From the NCBI GenBank assembly GCA_045614225.1, contig JAZLCO010000105.1, positions 1-11,194 on the forward strand: a DNA stretch of 11,194 bases. The letters run 5' to 3'. The notes below the pieces were generated by a model. It did not search any database and was not told the DNA's origin. It saw nothing but the letters and a program-made list of their open reading frames with translations. Shown here one piece after another: positions 1 through 6,229 of this stretch. This DNA is from UBA9715 sp045614225 (GTDB lineage: Bacteria > Actinomycetota > Coriobacteriia > Coriobacteriales > Eggerthellaceae). Both the position numbers and the translations under genes were made by a program. Numbering within the stretch: position 1 is the stretch's first letter; every line of letters starts with the position of its first letter.

Positions 1-1
1 C

Positions 2-154
2 GATGGGGAGCGTGCAACGATCTGCGGGCGCTCACGCGTGAACGCCGCCGTGTTCGGCGGTGGCCGTCATACCTGGCATTTGCAACAGGATTTGAAAGCC
101 GTCAAACGCGATGGAGTATGGAAGCTCGTCGAATCGCGTGCATCGACGTATTAG
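2..154 (+). CDS. NTF2/SnoaL-like (DUF4440-type) protein, 3' end only
   Basis: Only the last 50 codons are inside the window; the frame is open from base 2 and ends at TAG 152-154. The peptide ends in a pattern typical of the NTF2/SnoaL-like fold: an acidic-Gly turn then ERAT, a strand with NAAVFGGG, a strand starting TWHLQQ, and a last strand from DGVWKL to the C-terminus. The same pattern, with clear residue matches (G-D/E-RAT, A-V, W-L, K-DG-W), occurs in the NTF2-like lipoprotein at 2871-3362, so the two are probably distant paralogues. The family forms small cone-shaped domains that bind or isomerise small hydrophobic molecules; the ligand here is unknown. The stop lies 51 bases before the flavodoxin start on the same strand, so the two may share a transcript. 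The call rests on family resemblance read by eye, and the N-terminus is not visible. Confidence 0.72.
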   Translation, partial: DGERATICGRSRVNAAVFGGGRHTWHLQQDLKAVKRDGVWKLVESRASTY

Positions 155-157
155 TTT

Positions 158-184
158 TGCAACAGAGACCGGGTCTCTGTTGCA
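158..184. promoter_or_regulatory. 27-base perfect dyad upstream of the flavodoxin gene
   Basis: Two 13-base arms (tgcaacagagacc and its exact reverse complement) flank a single central G at 171. The dyad starts 3 bases after the stop of the upstream gene and ends 3 bases before the AGGAGG at 188-193. As DNA it looks like an operator; an AGAG...CTCT core next to a TTGCAA -35-like box is reminiscent of MerR-family sites. As RNA it would form a 12-pair stem with a CGG loop directly before the ribosome binding site. No T-run follows on either strand, so it is not an intrinsic terminator. Confidence 0.7.
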
Positions 185-205
185 TAGAGGAGGGAGTTTC
201 ACACT

Positions 206-925
206 ATGTTGACCAGGCGTTCTTTCTTGAGTCTGACGGGAGCTGCGGTGCTCGGAGCGGCAGCGTTGGCGCTGCCAGGATGCGGCGAGAGCCGCGGTGC
301 CGCTTCGTCGGCAAGCGCGGCCAGTGCTTCGAGTGTGGCTGCTGCTTCGGCGAGCGCGTCTGCGGCAAGCTCTACGGCTTCGGCATCGGCTGAAGCTGCT
401 TCGTCGAGCGCAGCAGCCAAGTCCGATGCGCTCGTCGTGTACTTCTCGCATACGGGTGAGAATTATGGTGTGGGTGTCATCGAGGAGGGCAACACCGCCA
501 TCGTGGCGAAGATGATCGCCGAGAAGACAGGCGCCGACCTGTTCGAGATCGTTCCGTCCGAGGCCTACCCCGAGGGTTACGACGAGTGCTGTGACGTTGC
601 GCTCAACGAGCAGAATGCGGGTGCGCGCCCAGCGTTCGCACAAGACATCGACCTTGCGCCATACAAGACCGTTTACTTGGGCTACCCGATCTGGTGGGGC
701 GATCTGCCCATGTGCGTGTACACGTTCCTCGAGGCGCATGATTGGGCCGGCAAGGACATTCACCCATTCTGCACGCATGCGGGAAGCGGCTTGTCAGGCA
801 CTGTGGCTTCGATTCAGACGACTTGCGCTGGTTCCAACGTGGGCCAAGGGCTCTCGATTGCTGGCACCACTGCCCAGAACTCGCATGACCAAGCGCAAGC
901 TGCAGTCGATGCTTGGCTTGCCTAG
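206..925 (+). CDS. Tat-exported flavodoxin-family lipoprotein
   Basis: This 239-residue protein starts at ATG 206 behind AGGAGG (188-193). The N-terminus TRRSFLSL is a twin-arginine signal, followed by a hydrophobic stretch and the lipobox LPGC, giving a lipidated Cys26. Residues about 31-72 are an almost pure Ala/Ser linker. The flavodoxin domain (Flavodoxin_4-like) runs from about 74 to the end: a first strand with the FMN phosphate loop YFSHTGEN (79-86), the loop GYPIWWGDLP (159-168) expected near the flavin ring, and PFCTHAGSGL (187-196). Such domains bind FMN and carry electrons. Tat secretion fits export of a folded protein with its cofactor already bound, and the linker would hold it away from the membrane surface. 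Its electron donor and acceptor are unknown. It is probably co-transcribed with the upstream NTF2-like gene or controlled through the dyad at 158-184. Family and export route are clear; the physiological role is not. Confidence 0.9.
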   Translation: MLTRRSFLSLTGAAVLGAAALALPGCGESRGAASSASAASASSVAAASASASAASSTASASAEAASSSAAAKSDALVVYFSHTGENYGVGVIEEGNTAIVAKMIAEKTGADLFEIVPSEAYPEGYDECCDVALNEQNAGARPAFAQDIDLAPYKTVYLGYPIWWGDLPMCVYTFLEAHDWAGKDIHPFCTHAGSGLSGTVASIQTTCAGSNVGQGLSIAGTTAQNSHDQAQAAVDAWLA

Positions 926-975
926 TTGGCTCGTCGGGGCGTACAAGAACCACTACATCATCAGGGCGATTTAAG

Positions 976-1518
976 CTAGCTGCACGCGCCTCGGCAGACC
1001 AGGCGGGCTGCAAGGTCTGCCACTTCGCTTGCAGGCACCGCCTTGCCATCGGCGACCCATTGGCGATAGATTGCCAGCGTCGATTCGGTCACGAACGCCA
1101 TGAGCAGCGAACGCTCGGGATCGTCGGGCGCTTCGCCGTCGTGGCGGGCCAAGACCCGTTCAGTCATCTGCTGCTGAAGCGCGTCATGCGGCCCCGTGCA
1201 TGTGATGCGCTCGAACACCTCACCGCGCTCTTCCGCGAATGCGAAGAACTCGCGCGTGATCTGATCCAAGTCTTCGGGAATGCGCAAACCTTCGACGCGG
1301 GCGAGGTAGTCCGTCATCATGTTCTCCTGGAACTCGGCCAGCAGGAAGTCCATCGTCTCGTAGTAGCGGTAGAACGTCTTCTTGTTCACGAGGGCGCGCT
1401 CGCACAGCTCCTTCACCGTGATTTGGCGGTAGTCCATCTCGCACATCATTTCCTCGAACGTGGCGTGGATGGTTCGTATCGTCTTCACGACGCGTTTGTC
1501 GTCGGGCCTCTCGCGCAT
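976..1518 (-). CDS. TetR/AcrR-family transcriptional regulator
   Basis: The frame could begin at 1578, but ATG 1518 is preferred. It has GGAAGGAA on the minus strand (1531-1524) at normal spacing, and the residues before it do not look like protein of this family. The product is 180 residues. Residues about 10-60 form the TetR-type DNA-binding domain, with the helix-turn-helix at about 32-52 (ITVKELCERALVNKKTFYRYY), including the typical TFYRYY recognition helix end followed by a DFLLAEF helix. The rest is a helical ligand-binding and dimerisation domain; the ligand cannot be inferred. The gene is divergent from the MFS exporter operon at 1687, the classic arrangement for a TetR repressor that senses the exporter's substrate. 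A TATAAT box and a dyad lie just upstream of its start, consistent with autoregulation. It converges with the flavodoxin gene, with 50 bases between stops. Confidence 0.93.
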   Translation of the reverse strand: MRERPDDKRVVKTIRTIHATFEEMMCEMDYRQITVKELCERALVNKKTFYRYYETMDFLLAEFQENMMTDYLARVEGLRIPEDLDQITREFFAFAEERGEVFERITCTGPHDALQQQMTERVLARHDGEAPDDPERSLLMAFVTESTLAIYRQWVADGKAVPASEVADLAARLVCRGACS

Positions 1519-1538
1519 GGTCGTTCCTTCCGCTTCGC

Positions 1539-1560
1539 TTGAGGCAATTATAAGCCTGAA
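1539..1560. promoter_or_regulatory. Imperfect dyad over the TetR gene's -10 box (candidate operator)
   Basis: The arms ttgaggc (1539-1545) and gcctgaa (1554-1560) are complementary with one mismatch, around an AT-rich centre. The centre contains the sequence that reads TATAAT on the minus strand (1552-1547). A repressor bound here would cover the regulator's own promoter. The assignment to this TetR protein is inferred from position only. Confidence 0.4.
1547..1552 (-). promoter_or_regulatory. Probable -10 box (TATAAT) for the TetR gene
   Basis: The minus strand reads an exact TATAAT, 28 bases before the chosen ATG at 1518, leaving room for a short leader with the GGAAGGAA ribosome binding site. 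No good -35 box is seen 16-18 bases further upstream (the best is TACCCA), so the promoter may be weak or activator-dependent. Confidence 0.5.
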
Positions 1561-1655
1561 AATGGCATATGGGTACACACGGTGCCTTTATGGCCCAATA
1601 GGTGCCCTTCGGGGGCCGAATCGCCCATCGACCTCGGTTTTAGTGCACGACATGA

Positions 1656-1675
1656 TGGTTTCGTAATCGAAAGCA
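1656..1675. promoter_or_regulatory. Imperfect dyad just upstream of the MFS gene (candidate operator)
   Basis: The arms tggtttcg (1656-1663) and cgaaagca (1668-1675) pair with one mismatch around TAAT. The site ends 2 bases before the TGGAGG ribosome binding site (1677-1682) of the exporter gene. Its position in the divergent intergenic region suits binding by the adjacent TetR regulator. Its sequence differs from the dyad at 1539-1560, so the two may not bind the same protein. Confidence 0.4.
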
Positions 1676-1686
1676 ATGGAGGCATC

Positions 1687-2865
1687 ATGTCAAATGGATT
1701 GAAGGTGGCGCTGCTCGCTCTCGCGTGTTTCGCCACGAGCATTTCGGAATTCGCAATTGTGGGAATGATCGACGTCGTGGCCGAGTCGGCAGGCGTGAGC
1801 GTAGCCATGGCCGGCCAGCTCTTGACGGCGTTTGCGTTGTCGGGTGGTATCGGCGTGCCCATCGTGGTCATGGCGCTGGCGAAGCTCGAGCGTCGCGATG
1901 TCATGACCGTTTCGCTGGCGATGGTGGTCGTCGGTTGCGCGCTCATGTCGGTGGTGAGCGATTTCTATCTCATGATGGTCTCGCGTGTGTTCATGGCCAT
2001 CGGCTCGGGCATCTTCGCTGTGACCTGCTTCGCCACGGCCCCGCAGCTTGCGGCCCCCGGTCGTGAGGCGTCGGCCGTCGCCACGGTGACGCTCGGCTTC
2101 AACGCGGCGCTCGTGTTGGGTTTGCCGTTCTCGCGCCTCATGGTTCAAGTGCTGCCCTGGACGGCCGTGTTCTGGTTCGTCGGCATCGCAAGTGCCGTCA
2201 TGATCCCGGTCGTGCGCGCAATCGTCCCGCATGTGAAGGATGCGGCACCGAAACCGCTGCGCGAACAGCTGTCGTACCTGAAGCGCCCGCGCGTGCTGCT
2301 CACCTTCGGGCTCAACCTGTTCTGGGTGGCCGGCTACGCGACGCTCTACTCCTACATCACGCCGTTCCTGCAGGAGGCGACGACGCTTGACGCAGCAGCG
2401 CTCTCGGCGGTCCTGCTCGCCTTCGGTGCCTCGACGCTCGTGGGCAACAAGTTGGGCGGGTGGCTCTGCGACCGGTTCGGCATGCGTCCCGTCGTGCTGA
2501 CAGCGCTTGCCGGCCAAGCCGCACTGCTCGTGGTGCTCTTCGCGCTCGATGGTCCGCTCTGGCTCGTCGTTGCAACGGTGCTGGTTTGGGGTGTGTTCTC
2601 GTGGATTCCGTCGCCCATCATCAATCTGGCCGTCGTGAAGGCCGCTCCCGAGGCATCCGACGTCATGCTGTCGCTCAACAACTCCACCACGCAATTCGCC
2701 TACGCCATCGGCGCTGGTGTGGGCGGCATCGTGGTAGCAGGAGCGGGGGCGCATCCGCTTTGCCTCGTGTCCATCGTGCTGCTCGCATTGGCAGCCGCTG
2801 CGGGCGCGTTCGCGACCAAGCCGGCTAGTTCGGCGGTGCCTTCGCTCGCGGTGCAGGAAGCGTAG
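1687..2865 (+). CDS. MFS transporter, AraJ-like DHA1 family exporter
   Basis: The start is taken at ATG 1687, giving 392 residues, because GGAGG (1678-1682) precedes it and the first transmembrane helix begins directly after (GLKVALLALACFATSISEF). Upstream in-frame residues are not membrane-like. The chain shows about twelve hydrophobic segments in two halves, with a basic loop around 183-202 between helices 6 and 7. SEFAIVGMIDVVAE near helix 1, the LERRD loop after helix 2 and GGWLCDRFGMRP (about 257-268) after helix 8 match the drug:H+ antiporter-1 and sugar-efflux branch (AraJ/YdhP type). Members use the proton gradient to export sugars, drugs or metabolites; the substrate cannot be told from sequence. 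It is the first gene of the operon and divergent from the TetR gene. The following lipoprotein gene starts 5 bases after its stop, suggesting translational coupling. Confidence 0.92.
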   Translation: MSNGLKVALLALACFATSISEFAIVGMIDVVAESAGVSVAMAGQLLTAFALSGGIGVPIVVMALAKLERRDVMTVSLAMVVVGCALMSVVSDFYLMMVSRVFMAIGSGIFAVTCFATAPQLAAPGREASAVATVTLGFNAALVLGLPFSRLMVQVLPWTAVFWFVGIASAVMIPVVRAIVPHVKDAAPKPLREQLSYLKRPRVLLTFGLNLFWVAGYATLYSYITPFLQEATTLDAAALSAVLLAFGASTLVGNKLGGWLCDRFGMRPVVLTALAGQAALLVVLFALDGPLWLVVATVLVWGVFSWIPSPIINLAVVKAAPEASDVMLSLNNSTTQFAYAIGAGVGGIVVAGAGAHPLCLVSIVLLALAAAAGAFATKPASSAVPSLAVQEA

Positions 2866-2870
2866 CAGCC

Positions 2871-3362
2871 ATGTTGGTCGTTCGGAAGGGGCTTGTTGCG
2901 ATAGTTGCTGCCGCGGTGCTTTCGCTTGCAGGGTGCGCTCAAGCTCCGAGCGCCGAATTGGAAAGTAGCGGTTCGGGGAGCCTTCCCGATGCGATGGGAG
3001 AGGAGATAGGCATGAACGCAGAAGAGCTGGCGGTCCTCGAATCGTTCGAGGCGATGCAACAGGCGATGATCGACAAGGATGTCGAAGCTATGAGAGCGCT
3101 CACGACAGAGGATAAGACATTCACGCACATGTCGGGAAAGACTCAGACGCGTGAAGAATTCTTCGGCGAGATTGCCGACGGCACGCTGAACTATTTCAAC
3201 TACCAAATCCACGATCCCCGCGCGACGATCAAGGGCGACCGGGCCACGCTGACGGGTTCGACGACGCTCGACGCGCGGGTCTACGGCATGTCCGGTTCGT
3301 GGACGCTGCCCACCAATGCGCATTTCGTCAAACAAGACGGCAACTGGATTCAATGCAACTAG
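2871..3362 (+). CDS. NTF2/SnoaL-like (DUF4440-type) lipoprotein
   Basis: The 163-residue product begins at ATG 2871, 5 bases after the MFS stop, with AGGAAG at 2855-2860. Residues 1-22 form a lipoprotein signal (basic RK, hydrophobic core, lipobox LAGC with Cys22). A short Ser/Gly-rich spacer follows to about 46. From about 49 the rest is one NTF2-like domain: helix AMQQAMIDKDVEAM, the segment TFTHMSGKTQTREEFFGEI (about 83-101), then strands around GDRATLTG (122-129), ARVYGM (135-140) and KQDGNWIQ (154-161). These domains bind small molecules in a hydrophobic cone; some are isomerases or cyclases, and the ligand here is unknown. It resembles the partial gene at 2-154. A strong ribosome binding site precedes Met48, so a cytosolic form without the signal may also be made. 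Confidence 0.82.
   Translation: MLVVRKGLVAIVAAAVLSLAGCAQAPSAELESSGSGSLPDAMGEEIGMNAEELAVLESFEAMQQAMIDKDVEAMRALTTEDKTFTHMSGKTQTREEFFGEIADGTLNYFNYQIHDPRATIKGDRATLTGSTTLDARVYGMSGSWTLPTNAHFVKQDGNWIQCN
2996..3014 (+). promoter_or_regulatory. Internal ribosome binding site and ATG within the NTF2-like gene
   Basis: GGGAGAGGAG (2996-3005) lies 6 bases before ATG 3012, in the same frame as the lipoprotein. It matches the anti-Shine-Dalgarno better than the site used for 2871. Starting here gives 116 residues, exactly one NTF2-like domain without signal peptide or linker. Either this is a second start making a cytosolic form, or it is a relic of a leaderless ancestor; sequence alone does not decide. 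Confidence 0.45.
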
Positions 3363-3375
3363 GAAAGGAACTGAC

Positions 3376-4239
3376 ATGGCTCTGGAAAATCAAACTTACG
3401 TGAAGCTCAACAACGGAATCGAAATGCCGCAGTTCGGCATGGGTGTGTACATGGTGCCGGAAGGCCCCGAAACGCTCAACGCTGTGTCCGAGGCGCTACG
3501 CCAAGGGTACCGTCACATCGACACCGCGCACGCCTACCAGAACGAGCGCTCGGTCGGCAAGGCCGTGGCCGAGTCGGGCATTCCCCGCGAAGAGATTTGG
3601 ATCACGACAAAGCTTTGGCCGAGCGAGTACGGTCGCGGCAAGACGGCTGCTGCCATCGACAAGATGCTCGAGCGTCTGGGCACCGACCATATCGATCTGT
3701 TGCTGCTCCATCAGCAGTTCGGCGACTACATGGGTGCTTGGGCCGACATGGAAGACGCCGTCGACGCGGGCAAGGTGCGTGCCATCGGACTGTCGAACTT
3801 CGAGAGCGAGCGCTTGGAGGAGGTCTGCGAGGCGGCTCGCATCAAGCCGGCGGCCCTGCAGGTCGAATGCCATCCGTACTACCAGCAGCACGCGCTGAAA
3901 GAGCGCGTCGCTCAGTACGGCACGGTGCTTGAGAGCTGGTATCCGCTCGGGCATGGTGATGCAGCGCTGCTTGCCGAGCCGCTGTTCGCAGAGCTGGGTG
4001 CTAAGTACGGCAAGACGCCTGCCCAGGTCATTCTGCGTTGGCATATCCAGGAAGGCAACGTCATCTTCCCGAAGTCGACGAGTCCGGCGCACATCGCCGA
4101 CAACATGGACATCTTCGATTTCGAGTTGACCGACGCCGAGATGGCACAGGTCGCGCTCCTCGACAAGGGCGTGCGCTACTTCAACATGACGCTCGAGGAG
4201 CAGGAGAAGAATCTGGGTCAGTTCACACCCGAGGACTAA
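3376..4239 (+). CDS. Aldo/keto reductase, 2,5-diketo-D-gluconate reductase type (AKR5-like)
   Basis: The start is ATG 3376 (287 residues), behind AGGAAAGGA (3361-3369) and 13 bases after the lipoprotein stop; the frame is open further upstream but overlaps that gene. The full catalytic tetrad is visible: Asp49 and Tyr54 in HIDTAHAY, Lys79 in TTKLW, His112 in LLLLHQQFGDY. FPKS (231-234) near the C-terminus is the usual NADP(H) phosphate-contact motif, and length is normal for a single (beta/alpha)8 barrel. The enzyme should reduce aldehydes or ketones with NADPH in the cytosol. The HQQFGDY(M)GAW variant is common in AKRs of anaerobic Gram-positives annotated as diketogulonate reductase or YvgN/glyoxal reductase-like; true substrate is unknown. 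It sits between an NTF2-like gene and an SDR, both likely co-transcribed with it. Confidence 0.95.
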   Translation: MALENQTYVKLNNGIEMPQFGMGVYMVPEGPETLNAVSEALRQGYRHIDTAHAYQNERSVGKAVAESGIPREEIWITTKLWPSEYGRGKTAAAIDKMLERLGTDHIDLLLLHQQFGDYMGAWADMEDAVDAGKVRAIGLSNFESERLEEVCEAARIKPAALQVECHPYYQQHALKERVAQYGTVLESWYPLGHGDAALLAEPLFAELGAKYGKTPAQVILRWHIQEGNVIFPKSTSPAHIADNMDIFDFELTDAEMAQVALLDKGVRYFNMTLEEQEKNLGQFTPED

Positions 4240-4264
4240 TTGAGAATTTCGAAAGGGAGCCATC

Positions 4265-5113
4265 ATGATCTTCGACCGCAACGAAAACAAGGAAGTCATC
4301 GCGCTGCTGGGCGCCGGCAGCATGGGATGCGCCATCGTACGCCGCATCGCCGCAGGGCGCAAGATTCTGTTCGGCGACATCAGCGAGGCGGCGCTCGAGC
4401 GTGTCTCGACCGAGTTCGGGCATGGCGGCTACGATGTAGAGACGTGCATCGTTGACGCACTCGACACCGAATCGGTGAAGGCATTTGCAGCTAAGGCCGC
4501 CGAGCTTGGCCCGGTCATGTACTTCATCGACACGGCGGGGGCGTCACCTAATCAAGCGAAGCCCGAGCATATCCTGGCGCTCGACATGGTGGCGACTGGT
4601 CATGCCATCGATGCGTTCGGAGAGGTCATGGCACCGGGTGGCGCGGGGCTCATCATTTCGAGCCAGACGGGATACATGTTCCCGATTCCCAACGACGTCG
4701 AGTTGCAGATCTTGGGCACGCCCACCGACGAGCTCATGGACCTGCCGTTCATCCAGGAGACGGCCATGCAACGCTCTGGTCTGGCTTATATGATTGCCAA
4801 GCGCGTGAACCACTTGCAGGTGCAACGTGCTGCTGCGACCACATGGCGCGATCGTCGTGCACGCATCAACACCATCAGCCCAGGCATCATCGTGACTCCA
4901 TTGGCCTACGACGAGTTCGCTGCAGTGGGCGAGGGCTACCAGCGCATGATCGACGCAGGCGCCGCCATGCGCGTGGGCACCTCCGACGAAATCGCTGAGG
5001 CCGGTGCGTTCCTGCTCGGCGAACATGCAGGCTTCATCACCGGCACCGACTTGCTCATCGACGGCGGAACGATTGCCTCCATCCGCACAGGCTGCTACAC
5101 CCTGGGTGAATAG
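4265..5113 (+). CDS. Short-chain dehydrogenase/reductase (SDR) family oxidoreductase
   Basis: The 282-residue product starts at ATG 4265 behind AAGGGAG (4253-4259), 25 bases after the AKR stop. The Rossmann dinucleotide loop is GAGSMG (16-21), a GxGxxG form instead of the classical SDR TGxxxGxG. Asp38 in FGDIS at the end of strand 2 suggests a preference for NAD(H). DTAGAS (89-94) replaces the usual NNAG. Catalytic residues are Ser132/Ser133 in ISSQTGY and Tyr175-x3-Lys179 in AYMIAKR; NTISPG (202-207) and FITGTDLLIDGG (257-268) are the normal C-terminal SDR motifs. It should interconvert an alcohol and a ketone in the cytosol. About 30 residues between the Ser and Tyr motifs (140-170) form an insertion that probably shapes the substrate pocket. 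Its position beside an AKR suggests sequential action on one compound, which is inference. Confidence 0.93.
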   Translation: MIFDRNENKEVIALLGAGSMGCAIVRRIAAGRKILFGDISEAALERVSTEFGHGGYDVETCIVDALDTESVKAFAAKAAELGPVMYFIDTAGASPNQAKPEHILALDMVATGHAIDAFGEVMAPGGAGLIISSQTGYMFPIPNDVELQILGTPTDELMDLPFIQETAMQRSGLAYMIAKRVNHLQVQRAAATTWRDRRARINTISPGIIVTPLAYDEFAAVGEGYQRMIDAGAAMRVGTSDEIAEAGAFLLGEHAGFITGTDLLIDGGTIASIRTGCYTLGE

Positions 5114-5123
5114 GGGGCTTGCA

Positions 5124-6182
5124 ATGAGCAAGGACATCAACCGCAGGGATTTCGTGAAAAGCGCGGCTGCCGTGGGTGCAGTGGCCGCCATGGCGGGCGT
5201 TGCCGGATGCGCGCCTTCGAGCCAGTCCTCGTCTTCTTCGGCTGCCGCCACGAGCGCGACGTCATCAGCGTCTTCGACCGGTTCCGCATCGTCCTCTTCA
5301 GTGGCGAGTGCCGTCTCGCGTGTGAAGGTCGACAAATCAACGCCTGGCGGGTCTAAGGTTTTCTACACCGACGACATCAGCGCTTCCGGTCTGCTCGCCG
5401 TGTACCAAGCGCTTGGCTTCAAGCCTTCGGGCAAGGTGGCCGTGAAATTGCACATGGGCGAGGAGGGCAACTCGAACTATCTCGATCCGGAGCTGTTGCG
5501 GTTGCTCGTCGAGGAAGTCAACGGAACGTTCGTCGACACGACGGTGCTGTATGGCAAGCGCTCGACAGTTGCTGGGTACTATCAGGTGGCCGCCGATCAC
5601 GGTTTCACCTATGCGCCCGTCGACATTTTGGACGAGACGGGTGGTGTTAACCTGTCAGTTTCAGGTGGAACGCGCCTTTCCGAAGTTGAATTGGGCGCCA
5701 AATACGCAGACTACGACAGCTATGTTTCCATCGCTCATTTCAAAGGGCACGGTATGGCAGGTTTTGGCGGAACGTTCAAGAACCTCGCCATCGGCTTGGC
5801 GACGGTGCCCCAGAAGCGCATCGTGCATGGGCCGAGCTTCGACACCGGCGCGGTCTTCCTTGAAAGGGTCGTGGACGTGGCCAAGGCCGTGTTCGACGAC
5901 CTGGATGGCAAGATGGCTTGCATCAACGTCATCAACAAGCTGTCGCTTGATTGCGATTGCGACAGCAATGCCGGCGCTCCGGTCATGGGCGACATCGGCA
6001 TCATGGCCTCGCTCGATCCCGTTGCACTCGATCGTGCCTGCCTCGACCAGATCTACCTTTCGGACGATCCGGGCAAGAATGCGATGATTTCACGCATCGA
6101 GAGCCACGACGGTGCGCACCTGCTCGACTATGCCGAATCGCTGGGCATTGGCAGCCAAGCATACGAGCTCGTCGCCGTGTAG
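5124..6182 (+). CDS. DUF362 domain lipoprotein with Tat signal
   Basis: The start is ATG 5124 (352 residues), 10 bases after the SDR stop with AGGGGG at 5112-5117; upstream in-frame codons overlap the SDR gene. The N-terminus has the twin-arginine motif NRRDFVK (6-12), a hydrophobic stretch and lipobox VAGC with Cys29. A Ser-rich linker follows to about 65. The rest matches DUF362: GSKVFYTDD at the start, GKVAVKLHMGEEGN (103-116), the conserved HFKGHGMAGFGGTFKNLAIG (205-224), a Cys-Asp-Cys pair (Cys277, Cys279), then GDIGIMASLDPVALD (289-303) and the terminal AESLGIG. Many DUF362 proteins carry a ferredoxin domain at the C-terminus; this one has none. The biochemical function of DUF362 is not established; the paired Cys and Tat export hint at a metal or redox cofactor loaded before secretion. 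Confidence 0.92.
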   Translation: MSKDINRRDFVKSAAAVGAVAAMAGVAGCAPSSQSSSSSAAATSATSSASSTGSASSSSVASAVSRVKVDKSTPGGSKVFYTDDISASGLLAVYQALGFKPSGKVAVKLHMGEEGNSNYLDPELLRLLVEEVNGTFVDTTVLYGKRSTVAGYYQVAADHGFTYAPVDILDETGGVNLSVSGGTRLSEVELGAKYADYDSYVSIAHFKGHGMAGFGGTFKNLAIGLATVPQKRIVHGPSFDTGAVFLERVVDVAKAVFDDLDGKMACINVINKLSLDCDCDSNAGAPVMGDIGIMASLDPVALDRACLDQIYLSDDPGKNAMISRIESHDGAHLLDYAESLGIGSQAYELVAV

Positions 6183-6229
6183 CGCGGCATGGCAATCAAT
6201 GGGGTATTGAGTTTCAAAAGGGGCTGTAT

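Noticed and set aside
79..165. Direct repeat tttgcaacag at 79-88 and 156-165.
   Set aside because: The first copy lies within the NTF2-like coding end and the second is part of the dyad; ten bases can match by chance and no further copies were seen.
307..421. Repetitive GCT/TCG-rich stretch considered as a DNA repeat or microsatellite.
   Set aside because: It is simply the coding of the Ala/Ser linker, with varied codons and no fixed repeat unit.
926..975. Possible terminator between the convergent flavodoxin and TetR genes.
   Set aside because: No stem followed by a T-run is visible on either strand.
1690..2754. Long 354-codon open frame on the minus strand opposite the MFS gene.
   Set aside because: Its composition (Arg, His, Asp, Glu-rich, no fold pattern) is that of a shadow of a GC-rich gene; the plus strand has twelve membrane segments and known motifs.
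4247..4254. Palindrome tttcgaaa between the AKR and SDR genes, resembling the arms of the dyad at 1656-1675.
   Set aside because: Only eight bases, without the TAAT spacer or outer matches, and inside an operon next to a ribosome binding site; likely chance.
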